DNA of 64,000 nucleotides from assembly GCA_945887855.1 (NCBI GenBank), contig CAMCZP010000004.1, positions 25,501 through 89,500 on the forward strand, read 5' to 3'. Origin of the DNA: Leptospira interrogans serovar Manilae. Its GTDB lineage: Bacteria > Spirochaetota > Leptospiria > Leptospirales > Leptospiraceae. Made by a program: the position numbers and the translations under genes. Below are positions 19,706-28,792 of this stretch, one piece after another; position 1 is the first letter of the stretch; each line of letters starts with the position of its first letter. The notes under the pieces are model-generated. The model was not told the DNA's origin, searched no databases, and saw nothing but the letters and a program-made list of their open reading frames with translations.

Positions 19706-21100
19706 CTACGTATACAACAATGCATTCTTTGCACCATCATATACACCTTCCCTAGAATTCCTTATAATACATTCATTCATTCTAGTAAAGATACCTCCCT
19801 GTTCCAGAAAAAGTTCAATCATCTCTAAAGAATGTTCTGGGTCTCGGCACTCCATAGTCCCCTCACCCAACTCCATAGATCTAAATGCAGATGCAGCTTC
19901 ATGATCTCCAACCCTTCTTATAAATATTTTAGGTACTGGAAAGAATGCTAACTCAGATGGTTTCGTTATCAATGCATCTGATATTGCAATCAACTCATCG
20001 GTTGCACTGAATGCATGATAGTAATTTTTAAAATTAAAAAATACAATTGGAAGTGATCCTAAATCTTCTAATTTATCAAGTGAATTGTCCTTACAAAAAT
20101 TTAGAAATATATCCCAATCTTCAATTGTTGTATAAGGGATTCCTAATTCATTTGCTTTATTTTTTAATTCTAAATAAAGTGCTTGGTGATCACCTGTATT
20201 TATCCATAGGTAAAATTTTTCAGAAATTAACTTATCCTTCATTAAACTTAATAGATTTAAGGTATAACTTTTTTGTGCTCCTGCACCACCAATTGCTAAG
20301 AGAAATCTTTTCTTTAATTTCTTTTCATCTCTTGCAATTCTTGCTTCTGCATGTGGAATTGCATTCGCTGAAAGATTATAGGAAACCCAATGTCCTGCCA
20401 CAGCTAGTGAGGATTTAGGTATTCCCATTTCAATAAATCTCATATAAGAAGCAGGACTTTGAACTAAATTTTTTGCCCCTGGAACTAATAGGTAGTATTG
20501 GGGAAAATTATCAGGAACTAAATGTGTGACTTTTTTAAAGCCTGCTTCAATTGCTATTTGACCGTTTAGAGGATAAGTTGAAATGTATGACAATTCAGGA
20601 GAGAGTCCACTTAAAAGATTTTTGTACCTTTCCGCTAACTCTACTGAAAATTGTAAAGATGATATATTTCCTTGAGACATTAACTGACCCCAAAGCCATT
20701 CAATGATCCCTCCAAATTCAGAAGATGATCTACTCATCTGACTATAAAAACCATCTATTTCTTTAATTGCATGAGACTCCTTTGTATCAAATGCTAATAT
20801 ATCATGCAAGTAAGCTTTCTTTTTTTGAGCAACCGCCCATGTATATAAAGAATATGCCATCCTATGATGCCCATATCCCATCCGAACAGTACCAACTAGT
20901 AAACCATCTTCTACTCTTTCACCTTCGGAGTTTAGTATCACCCCTACTCCAGGAACAGTTGGATGTGTTACAGATCTTAATTTTAATTCAGAAACTTCAT
21001 TTAAATCATATCTAAGGAAAATTATTGCTTTTAGAGCCTGTATAGTATAGTTACTTAGCGAACTAGTATACAAGCCAAATAATTTTTGATTGATCGGCAT
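19706..21100 (-). CDS. glycosyltransferase-like (GT-B fold) protein
   Basis: This 464-residue protein has no signal peptide. VGTVRMGYGHHRMA resembles the G-x-GHxRAA motif at the start of the MGDG synthase/UgtP and MurG group of glycosyltransferases. A later DALITKPSELAFFPVPK resembles the nucleotide-sugar-binding 'KPGG/KPGE' region, and RFLLAIGGAGAQK looks like the start of the second Rossmann domain. A role in glycolipid or surface glycan synthesis is possible; donor and acceptor are unknown. It lies 14 bases after flbB on the same strand and may be co-transcribed with the flagellar genes. Confidence 0.65.
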   Translation of the reverse strand: MPINQKLFGLYTSSLSNYTIQALKAIIFLRYDLNEVSELKLRSVTHPTVPGVGVILNSEGERVEDGLLVGTVRMGYGHHRMAYSLYTWAVAQKKKAYLHDILAFDTKESHAIKEIDGFYSQMSRSSSEFGGIIEWLWGQLMSQGNISSLQFSVELAERYKNLLSGLSPELSYISTYPLNGQIAIEAGFKKVTHLVPDNFPQYYLLVPGAKNLVQSPASYMRFIEMGIPKSSLAVAGHWVSYNLSANAIPHAEARIARDEKKLKKRFLLAIGGAGAQKSYTLNLLSLMKDKLISEKFYLWINTGDHQALYLELKNKANELGIPYTTIEDWDIFLNFCKDNSLDKLEDLGSLPIVFFNFKNYYHAFSATDELIAISDALITKPSELAFFPVPKIFIRRVGDHEAASAFRSMELGEGTMECRDPEHSLEMIELFLEQGGIFTRMNECIIRNSREGVYDGAKNALLYT

Positions 21101-21114
21101 TCTAACTCCTGGAT

Positions 21115-21753
21115 TTATTGTAGTGCTTGGTCATCTATAGCTCCTGAATCATCTGGAACTTTATCTGCTTCGCTATCTAACCATTTATTTGCTATCACGG
21201 ATCTTCTCTTTGCTTCAAATAGAGATAATAAGTAATTGGTAATTGTAGGCTTGCCCTCTTCCTCTGCATCTTTATCCATTTGCTTAAATACATCTATAAT
21301 ATCTTGATCTGGCCAATTTTCTAACATCCCAACTGCGTCCATTGGTCTCATATTACCAACTTTACTTGCTAATACTTTTAACTTATTCTGACGATTCTCT
21401 TCTTCTTTTTGGCGAGCTGCCATTTGCCTTTCTTTTTCTTTTATACCTTTCCTGACTTCTTCAAGATTTTGAGCATCACTTTCTAGTTTTTCTTTTTGAA
21501 GTTGTAGTTCAGATCTAATTTTTTCTATCTCTGCCATTTCTTCTTGGAGTCTTTCTTTTGCTTTCTCAATCTCTAACTTTTCTACTTCTGTAGGAGATTC
21601 CTGATCCCAGTTTACTGTGGCTGGTTTTTTTGCAAGAAATGGTAAAATCTCATCTGCATCAATTAACTTGTAGTAATCAAAAACAAAAAATCCTATCGCA
21701 AGTAAAAACATTATCAGTAATAATAAGTAAAATGATCGTGCCTTATCAGTCAA
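21115..21753 (-). CDS. flbB: periplasmic flagellar collar protein FlbB
   Basis: This 212-residue protein has one N-terminal membrane helix (about residues 8-26), a long charged coiled coil (about 57-125) and a C-terminal helical domain similar to MgtE-N/MotE (NMRPMDAVGMLENWPDQDII). In Borrelia FlbB is the base of the spirochaete-specific periplasmic collar around the flagellar motor, and its gene also follows the fliJ equivalent. The start is TTG at 21753 with GAGG about 10 bases upstream. Gene order and domain layout support the call; sequence conservation between genera is low. Confidence 0.8.
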   Translation of the reverse strand: MTDKARSFYLLLLIMFLLAIGFFVFDYYKLIDADEILPFLAKKPATVNWDQESPTEVEKLEIEKAKERLQEEMAEIEKIRSELQLQKEKLESDAQNLEEVRKGIKEKERQMAARQKEEENRQNKLKVLASKVGNMRPMDAVGMLENWPDQDIIDVFKQMDKDAEEEGKPTITNYLLSLFEAKRRSVIANKWLDSEADKVPDDSGAIDDQALQ

Positions 21754-21779
21754 AGTTTAGTACCTCACTCTTACATTTC

Positions 21780-21968
21780 TCAAACAATACCTTCTTTAAT
21801 TAACCTATCCAATCGAGATACACTTTCTTCTAGTCTTACTATTTTTTTTGAAATAGTCACTATAGATTTTGATATTCTCAATTCTTTAGGATCCGTGATT
21901 TCAATAGTTTTATTATTTAAATTAAAGTAAAAAGCACTATCATTTTTTAGCGCTAAGCCCCTTGACAT
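21780..21968 (-). CDS. small protein between fliJ and flbB, possible gene
   Basis: This 62-residue frame begins with ATG at 21968, inside the last 29 bases of fliJ, and ends 26 bases before flbB. It contains hydrophobic beta-like residues, then a helical C-terminus with Leu/Ile heptad spacing (IVRLEESVSRLDRLIK). A longer in-frame ATG at 22073 would overlap fliJ by over 130 bases and is unlikely. It fills an otherwise empty gap in a compact operon, which supports it, but no strong ribosome-binding site or homologue is known to me. Confidence 0.45.
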   Translation of the reverse strand: MSRGLALKNDSAFYFNLNNKTIEITDPKELRISKSIVTISKKIVRLEESVSRLDRLIKEGIV

Positions 21969-22521
21969 ATTCCATGATCTTTTCATATTCATTCTTTGGC
22001 TGATTCTTGTTAGGTTTAACTTTTCTTTTATTGTTGTGAGCAATGGTGCTAGGTTCTTTATCGGGTATAACATTTCGCAAACCCCTCCTGTCTGCTAAGT
22101 AATCTTTTTGGCTTTCTTCATCTTCTTCAGATCTTTCTGATCTGATAACTCTTTCGTGATATTCCGACAACCTCTTTTGTTTGATTATCTCCAAAAGCTC
22201 TGAACTCTTTCTTGCAACTACCACTGAGTCAATAGCTTCCCTGAGAACACCATCCTGTTCACTAACTTGTTTTTTTAGATTTTCATTTTGCAAGTAAAGT
22301 GTTTTTATATAATTCTCGAATACTCTTAAATATCCAATATCATCTGAAACATAAGATGTAAACTTATCATTTTCATAACTAATAGCATTTCGATTTTCTT
22401 GTACTTCATTTTTTAATCTATTTATTTTTCCAACAACTAGTGCTAATTTTCTAGTTTCCTCATCAACAGCTCTATTTTTAATTCGTAGTACTGTTTCTAA
22501 GTTAAATTTAAACTTCTTCAT
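21940..22521 (-). CDS. fliJ: flagellar export chaperone FliJ
   Basis: This 193-residue, almost wholly coiled-coil protein begins KKFKFNLETVLRIKNRAVDE, the typical FliJ N-terminus. FliJ is the stalk-like subunit that sits in the FliI hexamer and links it to FlhA in the flagellar type III export apparatus. It is somewhat longer than the usual 145-150 residues, with a basic low-complexity tail. It starts three bases after fliI. Confidence 0.88.
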   Translation of the reverse strand: MKKFKFNLETVLRIKNRAVDEETRKLALVVGKINRLKNEVQENRNAISYENDKFTSYVSDDIGYLRVFENYIKTLYLQNENLKKQVSEQDGVLREAIDSVVVARKSSELLEIIKQKRLSEYHERVIRSERSEEDEESQKDYLADRRGLRNVIPDKEPSTIAHNNKRKVKPNKNQPKNEYEKIMEYVKGLSAKK

Positions 22522-22524
22522 TTA

Positions 22525-23886
22525 TCAATACTCATCATCTTGTGAACTTGAGAATATTTCTGCTAATCTTTTTTTTGCATCTTGAAAATCTGATTTCACT
22601 TCTATTCTTTGTTTCAAAAACTCATCTATTGCATCTTTTTTAGAGATAGCCATATCTACTTTTGAATCTGATCCTTTTACATAAGCAGACAATCTAATCA
22701 ACTCTTCATTGGCATTGTATGTTGTTATCAATTCTCTTAAAAATCCTGCATACATTGAATGATTTTCAGAAACTATTTTTTGCATCACACGTGAGAGTGA
22801 AGCAGATATATCAATTGCTGGATAATGATTTTTTTCGGCAAGAGTTCTGTTTAGTACAATGTGCCCATCCAAGTAACCCCTTACAGCATCTGCTATGGGG
22901 TCGTTCATTTCATCTGGTTCGGTAAGAATTGTATAAAAACCGGTTATGGTACCACCTGAAGGAGATGTACCTGATCTTTCAACTAGCTTAGCTAACCTAG
23001 TAAAAACAGTAGCAGAAAAACCCCTAGTAATAGCAGGCTCTCCATGTGAAATTGACATCTCCCTTGCTGCTTGAGCAAATCTCGTAAGGGAATCCATTAG
23101 TAAATTGACGTGATACCCTTTATCCCTAAAATATTCAGCCGCACTAGTTGCAAGCAATGCGCAGTTTATTTGTTGCATTCGAGGAGAATCGGATGTTGCT
23201 ACGAAAACAACACTCTTTTGGAGGGCTTCCTCTCCTAATTCTAATTCTAAAAACTCATTTACTTCCCGACCTCTTTCACCAACCAATGCAATTATATTTA
23301 TATCTGCATTTGTATAACGAGAGATCATACCCAATAAACTAGATTTTCCCACTCCAGATCCTGAAAAAATACCTATTCTTTGTCCACGACCTACCGTGAG
23401 CAATCCATCGATAGCTCGTACTCCGGTTTCAAGAACATCCTTTATCATAGGTCTCTGAAGAGGATTGATTGGATCATTGTCAGGGAATCTCTCCTCTTTA
23501 CTTACAAGAACACCCTTACCATCAATCGGTTTAGCAGCTCCGTTGATAACCCGTCCGAGTAGATGATTCCCAACAGGTAATATTAGTTTTGTTCCTGAAG
23601 AATAAACTGCAGCCTTAGGATAAATCCCATCAACTTCGCCTAATGGCATAAGTGTGTATTTGTGTCCATCAAACCCAATGATTTCACATTGAAGATAACC
23701 TTTACGGTCATTCCTCTCTATCTCCATTATCTCGCCGATTTTAGAATCGGGGGGTCCCTGTGAAAATATTACATTTCCAGAGACTCGTATCACCTTACCA
23801 CTTTTCCTAATTGGCTCAGTCTTTATTAGGATACTTAAGTATTTCTCTAGAACATCTACTTTCTCATTAAACTTTTTTTCGATCAT
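22525..23886 (-). CDS. fliI: flagellum-specific ATPase FliI
   Basis: This 453-residue member of the FliI/YscN/F1-beta family powers flagellar protein export. The Walker A motif GIFSGSGVGKSSLLG, the GERGREVNEFLELELG segment, LLMDSLTRFAQAAREM (Walker B region) and GGTITGFYTILTEPDEMNDP are all present. Its ATG overlaps the last base of fliH. The order fliH-fliI-fliJ is the standard export module. Confidence 0.97.
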   Translation of the reverse strand: MIEKKFNEKVDVLEKYLSILIKTEPIRKSGKVIRVSGNVIFSQGPPDSKIGEIMEIERNDRKGYLQCEIIGFDGHKYTLMPLGEVDGIYPKAAVYSSGTKLILPVGNHLLGRVINGAAKPIDGKGVLVSKEERFPDNDPINPLQRPMIKDVLETGVRAIDGLLTVGRGQRIGIFSGSGVGKSSLLGMISRYTNADINIIALVGERGREVNEFLELELGEEALQKSVVFVATSDSPRMQQINCALLATSAAEYFRDKGYHVNLLMDSLTRFAQAAREMSISHGEPAITRGFSATVFTRLAKLVERSGTSPSGGTITGFYTILTEPDEMNDPIADAVRGYLDGHIVLNRTLAEKNHYPAIDISASLSRVMQKIVSENHSMYAGFLRELITTYNANEELIRLSAYVKGSDSKVDMAISKKDAIDEFLKQRIEVKSDFQDAKKRLAEIFSSSQDDEY

Positions 23887-24809
23887 TAAATTGGTTCCGC
23901 GTTACGAATTGCTTCCTCAATTTCTTTCAATTGGGTTGAGATACGAGCATCAATTGCTCCTACATCTGTCTCGATAATTACACCACCACGATCAATTCGA
24001 GAGTCTTCATAAATATTAACTTTACGTAAAGACTCCATAAGCTTTATTAATTCATCTTTATGAGCTGTTGTAATTTCAAGATCTGAGAAGTTAACTCTAA
24101 TATCTACTCTATCTCTATCTTTAATTCGTTTTAATGCTTCTCTAATATTATTTAGCACAATCTCTTTACGCTCAACAATCTCATCTTTAATGACCTTTCT
24201 TGCAATGATCAAAATCATTTCAACCATTTGCTTCTCAGATGCCTGTATGATATCCTCTCTGATATCAATTGCCTTTCCAACAATTGTTCCCAATCTATCT
24301 ATCAATCTTCTAACTTCAGCCTGACCCTTTTTAAAGCCTACCTCTCTACCAGCGTCGTACCCTCTCTGATAAGCTTCATGTTCAATTTCAGCAACCTTCA
24401 TCTCAGCTTCCTTGATCATTCTCTCTACTTCAAGTTTAGCCCTATCTAAGATTTGGTCTGCTTTTGCTTTGCCAGTATCTTCTTCAATCTTTACTTTTTC
24501 TTTGGAATCCTGAATTAATTGAAATGCTCTTGTCTTACCATCTTCAACTATCTTATCAGCTTTTGCCTGTGCTTCTGAAAGCATTTGGCGAACTTGCTCT
24601 TCAGTCTCCTGACGATACCGTTCTAATTCTTGCTCTATTTCATCAATGGAAGGGCCCTGGTATTGCTCAATAACATTCCCTTCAGTATCTACTTCATACT
24701 CTTCTTCTACTTCACTTTTATGAAATTTTTTATACTTCTCAGAAATAGCTATATCTACTTGTTCTTGAGCTTCTGCTATTTGTAAGGGTTTAAATACTAA
24801 TTTAGCCAT
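23886..24809 (-). CDS. fliH: flagellar export regulator FliH
   Basis: This 307-residue protein has a long acidic and alanine-rich helical region (about residues 60-165) and a C-terminal V/FliH domain (about 170-305) with EDIIQASEKQMVEMILIIARKV and DRGGVIIETDVGAIDARIS. FliH dimers bind FliI and regulate its ATPase. The long coiled-coil extension is typical of spirochaete FliH. It lies one base after fliG and overlaps fliI by one base. Confidence 0.93.
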   Translation of the reverse strand: MAKLVFKPLQIAEAQEQVDIAISEKYKKFHKSEVEEEYEVDTEGNVIEQYQGPSIDEIEQELERYRQETEEQVRQMLSEAQAKADKIVEDGKTRAFQLIQDSKEKVKIEEDTGKAKADQILDRAKLEVERMIKEAEMKVAEIEHEAYQRGYDAGREVGFKKGQAEVRRLIDRLGTIVGKAIDIREDIIQASEKQMVEMILIIARKVIKDEIVERKEIVLNNIREALKRIKDRDRVDIRVNFSDLEITTAHKDELIKLMESLRKVNIYEDSRIDRGGVIIETDVGAIDARISTQLKEIEEAIRNAEPI

Positions 24810-24810
24810 G

Positions 24811-25773
24811 TCATACCTTCCATAACTTTATCTTACCGGAATCTATTGATTTATTTAGAGTTTCGATGATTGCTTTTTGTGCTTCTTCAATTTCTGCCAG
24901 TGAGATAGGACCCATTGAATCAATTTCAATATTAATTTGTTTGCACAACCAAGGATCACATCTCTCAAGAATTTTTACTTTTAAATCTGTTTCAACACCT
25001 TTGAGTGCACAAGCCAAAACTATAGGATGAAAATCAGATAAAAACCCTGAAAGTGTTGTCCTACCAATAAACATTAAATCATTTATTGTATAGTAATGCT
25101 CATTTATTCTTTCTGCAAATTCAGGATCTCTCTCTTTTATGCTAGAAAATAATTTAAAGGATATATGAGGATTGATTCTTGATAATATGTCTGCAACCGT
25201 CTTACCACTTCTATTCTTAACCTTTGATACAATTGTTCTGGATTCAATTAAGTCATATTTAAAGAAGAGAAATGACTCCAACTCAGCACGCATCACTTCT
25301 GAATAATAATCTATTATTTGAATTTCTTTTATTATATTTTCACGAATTTTTTCAGGAAAATCCTCTATAATTTTTGAAGCTGCATCAGGATTAGAAAAAC
25401 ACATTACCTTTGCTATTGTCTTTGAGTCTTCATCTTTTACTATTAATTCAAGTTCTTCTTTGGATTTATTTTTTAACTCATGCAGAGGAGATGTTCGTGG
25501 TGAATTAGATTGAAATTTTTGTTCATTTTTAGATTTTTCTACAATGTATAACGGGGATCTTCTTTGAGGTTTATCTCCCGATATAGTTTGATTAAAACTA
25601 TTTAGAACACTTCTCTCTTCCATTTTAGATGTTTTTGGCAAATTAGCCATTGCACCCATTAATTTTTCTAGCTCATCGTTGCTTAAGCCTGAAAGTACTT
25701 CTTTAGGTAGGTGCTCTCCTATCATACTGAAGAGCACAGCTGCTTTATCTTTATTTGATTGTGTAGTACTCAT
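24811..25773 (-). CDS. fliG: divergent flagellar motor switch protein FliG
   Basis: This 320-residue protein lies between fliF and fliH, the standard place of fliG. N, middle and C domains can be traced: NKDKAAVLFSMIGEHLPKEVLSGL, then DFPEKIRENIIKEIQIIDYY, then VLACALKGVETDLKVKILERC. The middle-domain EHPQ motif that binds FliM is replaced (VKDEDSKTIAKVM), and the acidic pair plus RSIQ torque segment before ALKG is replaced by GRTTLSGFLSDFHP. A 45-residue polar linker separates the N and middle domains. Spirochaetes carry more than one FliG, and this copy may be structural rather than torque-generating. Confidence 0.85.
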   Translation of the reverse strand: MSTTQSNKDKAAVLFSMIGEHLPKEVLSGLSNDELEKLMGAMANLPKTSKMEERSVLNSFNQTISGDKPQRRSPLYIVEKSKNEQKFQSNSPRTSPLHELKNKSKEELELIVKDEDSKTIAKVMCFSNPDAASKIIEDFPEKIRENIIKEIQIIDYYSEVMRAELESFLFFKYDLIESRTIVSKVKNRSGKTVADILSRINPHISFKLFSSIKERDPEFAERINEHYYTINDLMFIGRTTLSGFLSDFHPIVLACALKGVETDLKVKILERCDPWLCKQINIEIDSMGPISLAEIEEAQKAIIETLNKSIDSGKIKLWKV

Positions 25774-25776
25774 CTA

Positions 25777-27477
25777 TTAACCAGCCTCTTCGTCTGATAA
25801 CCAAGTTCTTAATAGCTGAGCAACTTCTTCTGGCTTTTCTTTTGCCATACTGATTGCATTTTCTAAGAGCTCTCTTCGAAGTTTTTCATCTAGAGAAATT
25901 TCAACATCTGCTCCACCTTCTTCCATTACTCGAAGAGCTGCTTCACGCATCATTTGTTGTTGAGCAGCAAGTTCTTCTTCTTTCATTCTTCTTCTTCGTG
26001 CAATTTCTTTCTTAACAGCTCTATAGATTAGTATTACAAGTATCAAAAAAGTCAATATAGCAAGTGAAGTTATCATTGCACTTTTAATTGCTTTTTGTTT
26101 CGCTAACTCAGCATCTTCATTTGCAAACTGAGAACTTCTATCTTTGGGAATAGTAATTATACTTATTTTATCACCCCGAACGGAATCAAATGCAATCGCT
26201 GCTTCTAGATTCTTCTTTATAAGAGCTAAATCTTCTTTAGAGACTTGCTTATAAACTCTTTCAAATTTTGTCCCATCCGCTGATTCTTTTTTCTCCCAAA
26301 CTCCATCAACCACTACTGATAGTGCAACCTTTTCTACCTTCCAAGGCTGTTTTTGAACTTCACTGACCTTTCTATTGAATTCAAAATTATTGATATTTTC
26401 ACCTTTTGCATATTCTGCTTTTTGGTAATCGGTATCTTTATACCCTGGTGGAAGATTTGGCTCAGTTCCTGCTGGACCATCGGGAGTAAATCCTCTACCA
26501 GTAAATTTTTCTGTAGTTTCTTTAGATGAAACCTTTAGAGAATTTCCATCAACGATTTCCAATTCAGAGTATGGCGTACTGGGATCATCAGGTATTTTTA
26601 CTACTGGAGATACATTATTTTCTTTGTAAGTTACTTTATCCCAGTTTAATGAATATTCGAAACGTGTGATATCTACTCTATCTTCGCCACCTAAACTCCA
26701 TCTGAGTGTATTACGAATATCGATGAGTCTTTTCATCCTCTGTTCTTCTTCAATTCGTAATTTTTCCTGAACAAGTCGTAATTCAATTCTATCTTTTTCA
26801 AGATCCTCTTCAAAATCGCTAATAATTTTTCCGTCTGGATCCGCAACACTCACATTTTCAGGTTTGAGTCGAGGAACTGCTCGAGAAACTAAATTAACTA
26901 TACCTTTTATTTCTTTTTTAGAAAGAGTATCTACTCCAGGAATAAAGTGTAGTATTACAGAAGCCTTAACAGGTGAAGATGCACTTTCAAAGAGGTCAGA
27001 CTCTGGGAGTGCAATATTTACATCAGCTTTCTCAATAGAACGTAGAGTTGAAAGTGATTTTTCAATAGCTCCCTTTAGTGCCCTGTACTTTTTTATATCC
27101 TTATCAAATTGGGTTTCTGTAAATTTTTCAATATCAAAAAGCTCCCAACCTTGAACTCCTGTAGGAATTAAATTTTCTTGAGCTAACTTTGTTATAATTT
27201 CTTGTCTCTGGTCAGGATCCACTGAAATGATAGATGTATCTGATGCAGAATAGGAGTATCCCATTGCATCCAGTTTTTTTGTGATCTCTGCAAATTCCTT
27301 TGCGGGCAGATCTTTGAAAAGTACTACTCCATTCTTTTGTGTTGATAGAGTAGAAAGTACGACCACGGCGATTATTATCACCCCTACCACTGTACCCATA
27401 ATAATCCGTTTTGTGGAGTCGAGCTTTCCAAAAAGCTCTTTAAATTGGGTGAAAAATTTTGCAATCGATTCCGGCAT
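25777..27477 (-). CDS. fliF: flagellar MS-ring protein FliF
   Basis: This 566-residue protein has two membrane helices (about residues 23-45 and 465-485) enclosing the YscJ/FliF ring-building domains. The N-terminal [20 protein letters not shown] and [15 protein letters not shown] belong to the family. The cytoplasmic C-terminus ([31 protein letters not shown]) is the FliG-binding tail. FliF builds the MS ring, the base for motor and export gate. GAGG precedes the ATG, and a sigma-70-like promoter lies upstream. It is the first gene of the operon in this window. Confidence 0.97.
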   Translation of the reverse strand: MPESIAKFFTQFKELFGKLDSTKRIIMGTVVGVIIIAVVVLSTLSTQKNGVVLFKDLPAKEFAEITKKLDAMGYSYSASDTSIISVDPDQRQEIITKLAQENLIPTGVQGWELFDIEKFTETQFDKDIKKYRALKGAIEKSLSTLRSIEKADVNIALPESDLFESASSPVKASVILHFIPGVDTLSKKEIKGIVNLVSRAVPRLKPENVSVADPDGKIISDFEEDLEKDRIELRLVQEKLRIEEEQRMKRLIDIRNTLRWSLGGEDRVDITRFEYSLNWDKVTYKENNVSPVVKIPDDPSTPYSELEIVDGNSLKVSSKETTEKFTGRGFTPDGPAGTEPNLPPGYKDTDYQKAEYAKGENINNFEFNRKVSEVQKQPWKVEKVALSVVVDGVWEKKESADGTKFERVYKQVSKEDLALIKKNLEAAIAFDSVRGDKISIITIPKDRSSQFANEDAELAKQKAIKSAMITSLAILTFLILVILIYRAVKKEIARRRRMKEEELAAQQQMMREAALRVMEEGGADVEISLDEKLRRELLENAISMAKEKPEEVAQLLRTWLSDEEAG

Positions 27478-27508
27478 AGATTACCTCATGGAAACTTATA
27501 TCAGTGAC

Positions 27509-27536
27509 ATAATAAGAAATCGACAGATATGTACAA
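27509..27536 (-). promoter_or_regulatory. candidate sigma-70 promoter of the fliF operon
   Basis: On the minus strand TTGTAC (27536-27531) and TATTAT (27514-27509) are separated by 16 bases, about 30 bases before the fliF ATG, with GAGG in between. The match is good for a housekeeping promoter. In DNA this AT-rich, such matches also arise by chance. Confidence 0.4.
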
Positions 27537-27733
27537 TTTATTTTTTACTTTTTCTGAAAAAAATAAAAAAGTAGTAAAACAGAGTAAAGACAGTTCTACT
27601 GTCTAATTCTATATGGGGGGCTTAGATAGTTTCATTATGGATTATGTCTTTAAATGAAAAATCATATACAGATATATACGAAAGAACTTGTCTCTTCCTA
27701 TAGAATTTTTTTCTGAGCTCAAAGGAGTTTACA

Positions 27734-28234
27734 ATGAATGAAAGCTTTTTTTATAAGAATAAGCCTAAAATCTTGATTTATTTATGGCTACTATCGATTT
27801 TTTTGAACACTTGTCAAAATAGCTCCAAGGCAATTAGAGATATAAAAGAGTCTGATGATACATATCCCTCGTCCAGCCAGGAGCCTATGAAGTATGAAAC
27901 AAAGATCCATAGGCTTTCCCTTTCAGAATGGAACTCTGCAAAAGAAGGTTTTTTAGATTCCTCCACCTTCCAGGTGAAAGTTAGCTCTCTTAAAAGCAAT
28001 CGACAGGAAGCTCTTGAAGAAGCAAATGAAGTTTCTAAAAGAAAAATTTTACGAATGTTGTTAGCGGAAGCAATCCCCACCATCACCCCAGATGGAAGGG
28101 TCGATCTTCGAATTTTAATTGAAGAATATGGGAAAATCATATCTGATACAGATTTTTCTGGAGAAAAATTTCATTTTATCTATCAAATCAAGCGACCAGC
28201 ATTAGAAATCATAGTTAAAGAAAAAATTAGATAA
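27734..28234 (+). CDS. putative lipoprotein, unknown function
   Basis: This 166-residue protein has a signal peptide with lipobox FLNTC (Cys27) and an AAAGGAG site before the ATG. The mature part is charged; the segment EANEVSKRKILRMLLAEA followed by TITPDGRVDLRILIEEYG recalls the core of LPP20/Lp-type exported lipoproteins, but this is weak. It is divergent from the fliF operon and is followed by a chemoreceptor remnant. Confidence 0.8.
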   Translation: MNESFFYKNKPKILIYLWLLSIFLNTCQNSSKAIRDIKESDDTYPSSSQEPMKYETKIHRLSLSEWNSAKEGFLDSSTFQVKVSSLKSNRQEALEEANEVSKRKILRMLLAEAIPTITPDGRVDLRILIEEYGKIISDTDFSGEKFHFIYQIKRPALEIIVKEKIR

Positions 28235-28281
28235 ATAGGAATAGATCTCAAGTCTAAACCAATGGAACCAGAACTACAATC

Positions 28282-28490
28282 TCCAGTTTGTCTAAGGCAT
28301 CAGAAAAAATAGGCGAAATTATCAACCTAATCAACGAGATTGCCACTCAAACAAACCTCTTATGAGTTATAAACAGCTAGAGCAGGGGAATCAGGTAGGG
28401 GCTTTGCTAAAGTAGCTTCGGAAGTAAAAAATTTAGACGATCAAACATCCATAGCAAAGAAAGTAAAAGAAGCTTCGAATGGTATTGTAT
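28282..28490 (+). pseudogene. remnant of a methyl-accepting chemotaxis protein signalling domain
   Basis: One frame reads SSLSKASEKIGEIINLINEI, then ATQTNLL and a stop (28360-28362). Another frame resumes with ARAGESGRGFAKVASEVKNL and DDQTSIAKKVKEASNGI before a stop near 28490. Together they match the conserved hairpin tip of chemoreceptor signalling domains (usually NLLALNAAIEAARAGE...GRGFAVVADEVRKLAE). The piece between the two parts is shortened and shifts the frame, and the sensor and membrane parts are absent. It is a decayed fragment and accounts for most of the 342-base gap before rpmE. Confidence 0.85.
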
Positions 28491-28576
28491 GATTTTTTTA
28501 TAAAATGGATGAGAGAAGGTTCACCTACGTAGTTTCTGAGCTTTCTACGAAAGTGAACTCGTTGAGAATTGAAAAA

Positions 28577-28777
28577 CTATTGAATTTTGTATTTTTTCTT
28601 AAATTTATCCACACGACCGGCTGTGGTTACTGCTTTTGCCTTGTCTGTATAGAATGGATGGCATGCAGAACAAATCTCAACTAAGAGATCTCCTCTTGTT
28701 GATTTTGTTTCTATTATGCTTCCACAAGCACATCTAATTTTTGCTACTACGTAATTTGGATGGATACCTTGTTTCAT
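28577..28777 (-). CDS. rpmE: 50S ribosomal protein L31 (zinc-binding type)
   Basis: This 66-residue protein shows the L31 signature [20 protein letters not shown] and RVDKFKKKY. Cys16, Cys18, Cys36 and Cys39 form the zinc ribbon of the C+ form. It follows rho by 15 bases, the conserved rho-rpmE arrangement. Confidence 0.97.
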   Translation of the reverse strand: MKQGIHPNYVVAKIRCACGSIIETKSTRGDLLVEICSACHPFYTDKAKAVTTAGRVDKFKKKYKIQ

Positions 28778-28792
28778 ATTTTCTTCTCCGTA

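Noticed and set aside
20047..20418. Plus-strand frame of 123 codons opposite the glycosyltransferase-like gene, and many similar frames opposite other genes.
   Set aside because: They lie wholly antisense to well-supported genes and have leucine-rich shadow composition without recognisable domains.
27588..27604. Inverted repeat AGACAG...CTGTCT between the fliF operon and the next lipoprotein gene.
   Set aside because: A six-base stem with no T-run and no conserved position is too weak to call a terminator or operator.
28605..28613. TTATCCACA, a perfect DnaA box.
   Set aside because: It is single, lies inside the rpmE coding sequence, and no cluster of boxes or dnaA gene is nearby, so an origin is not supported.
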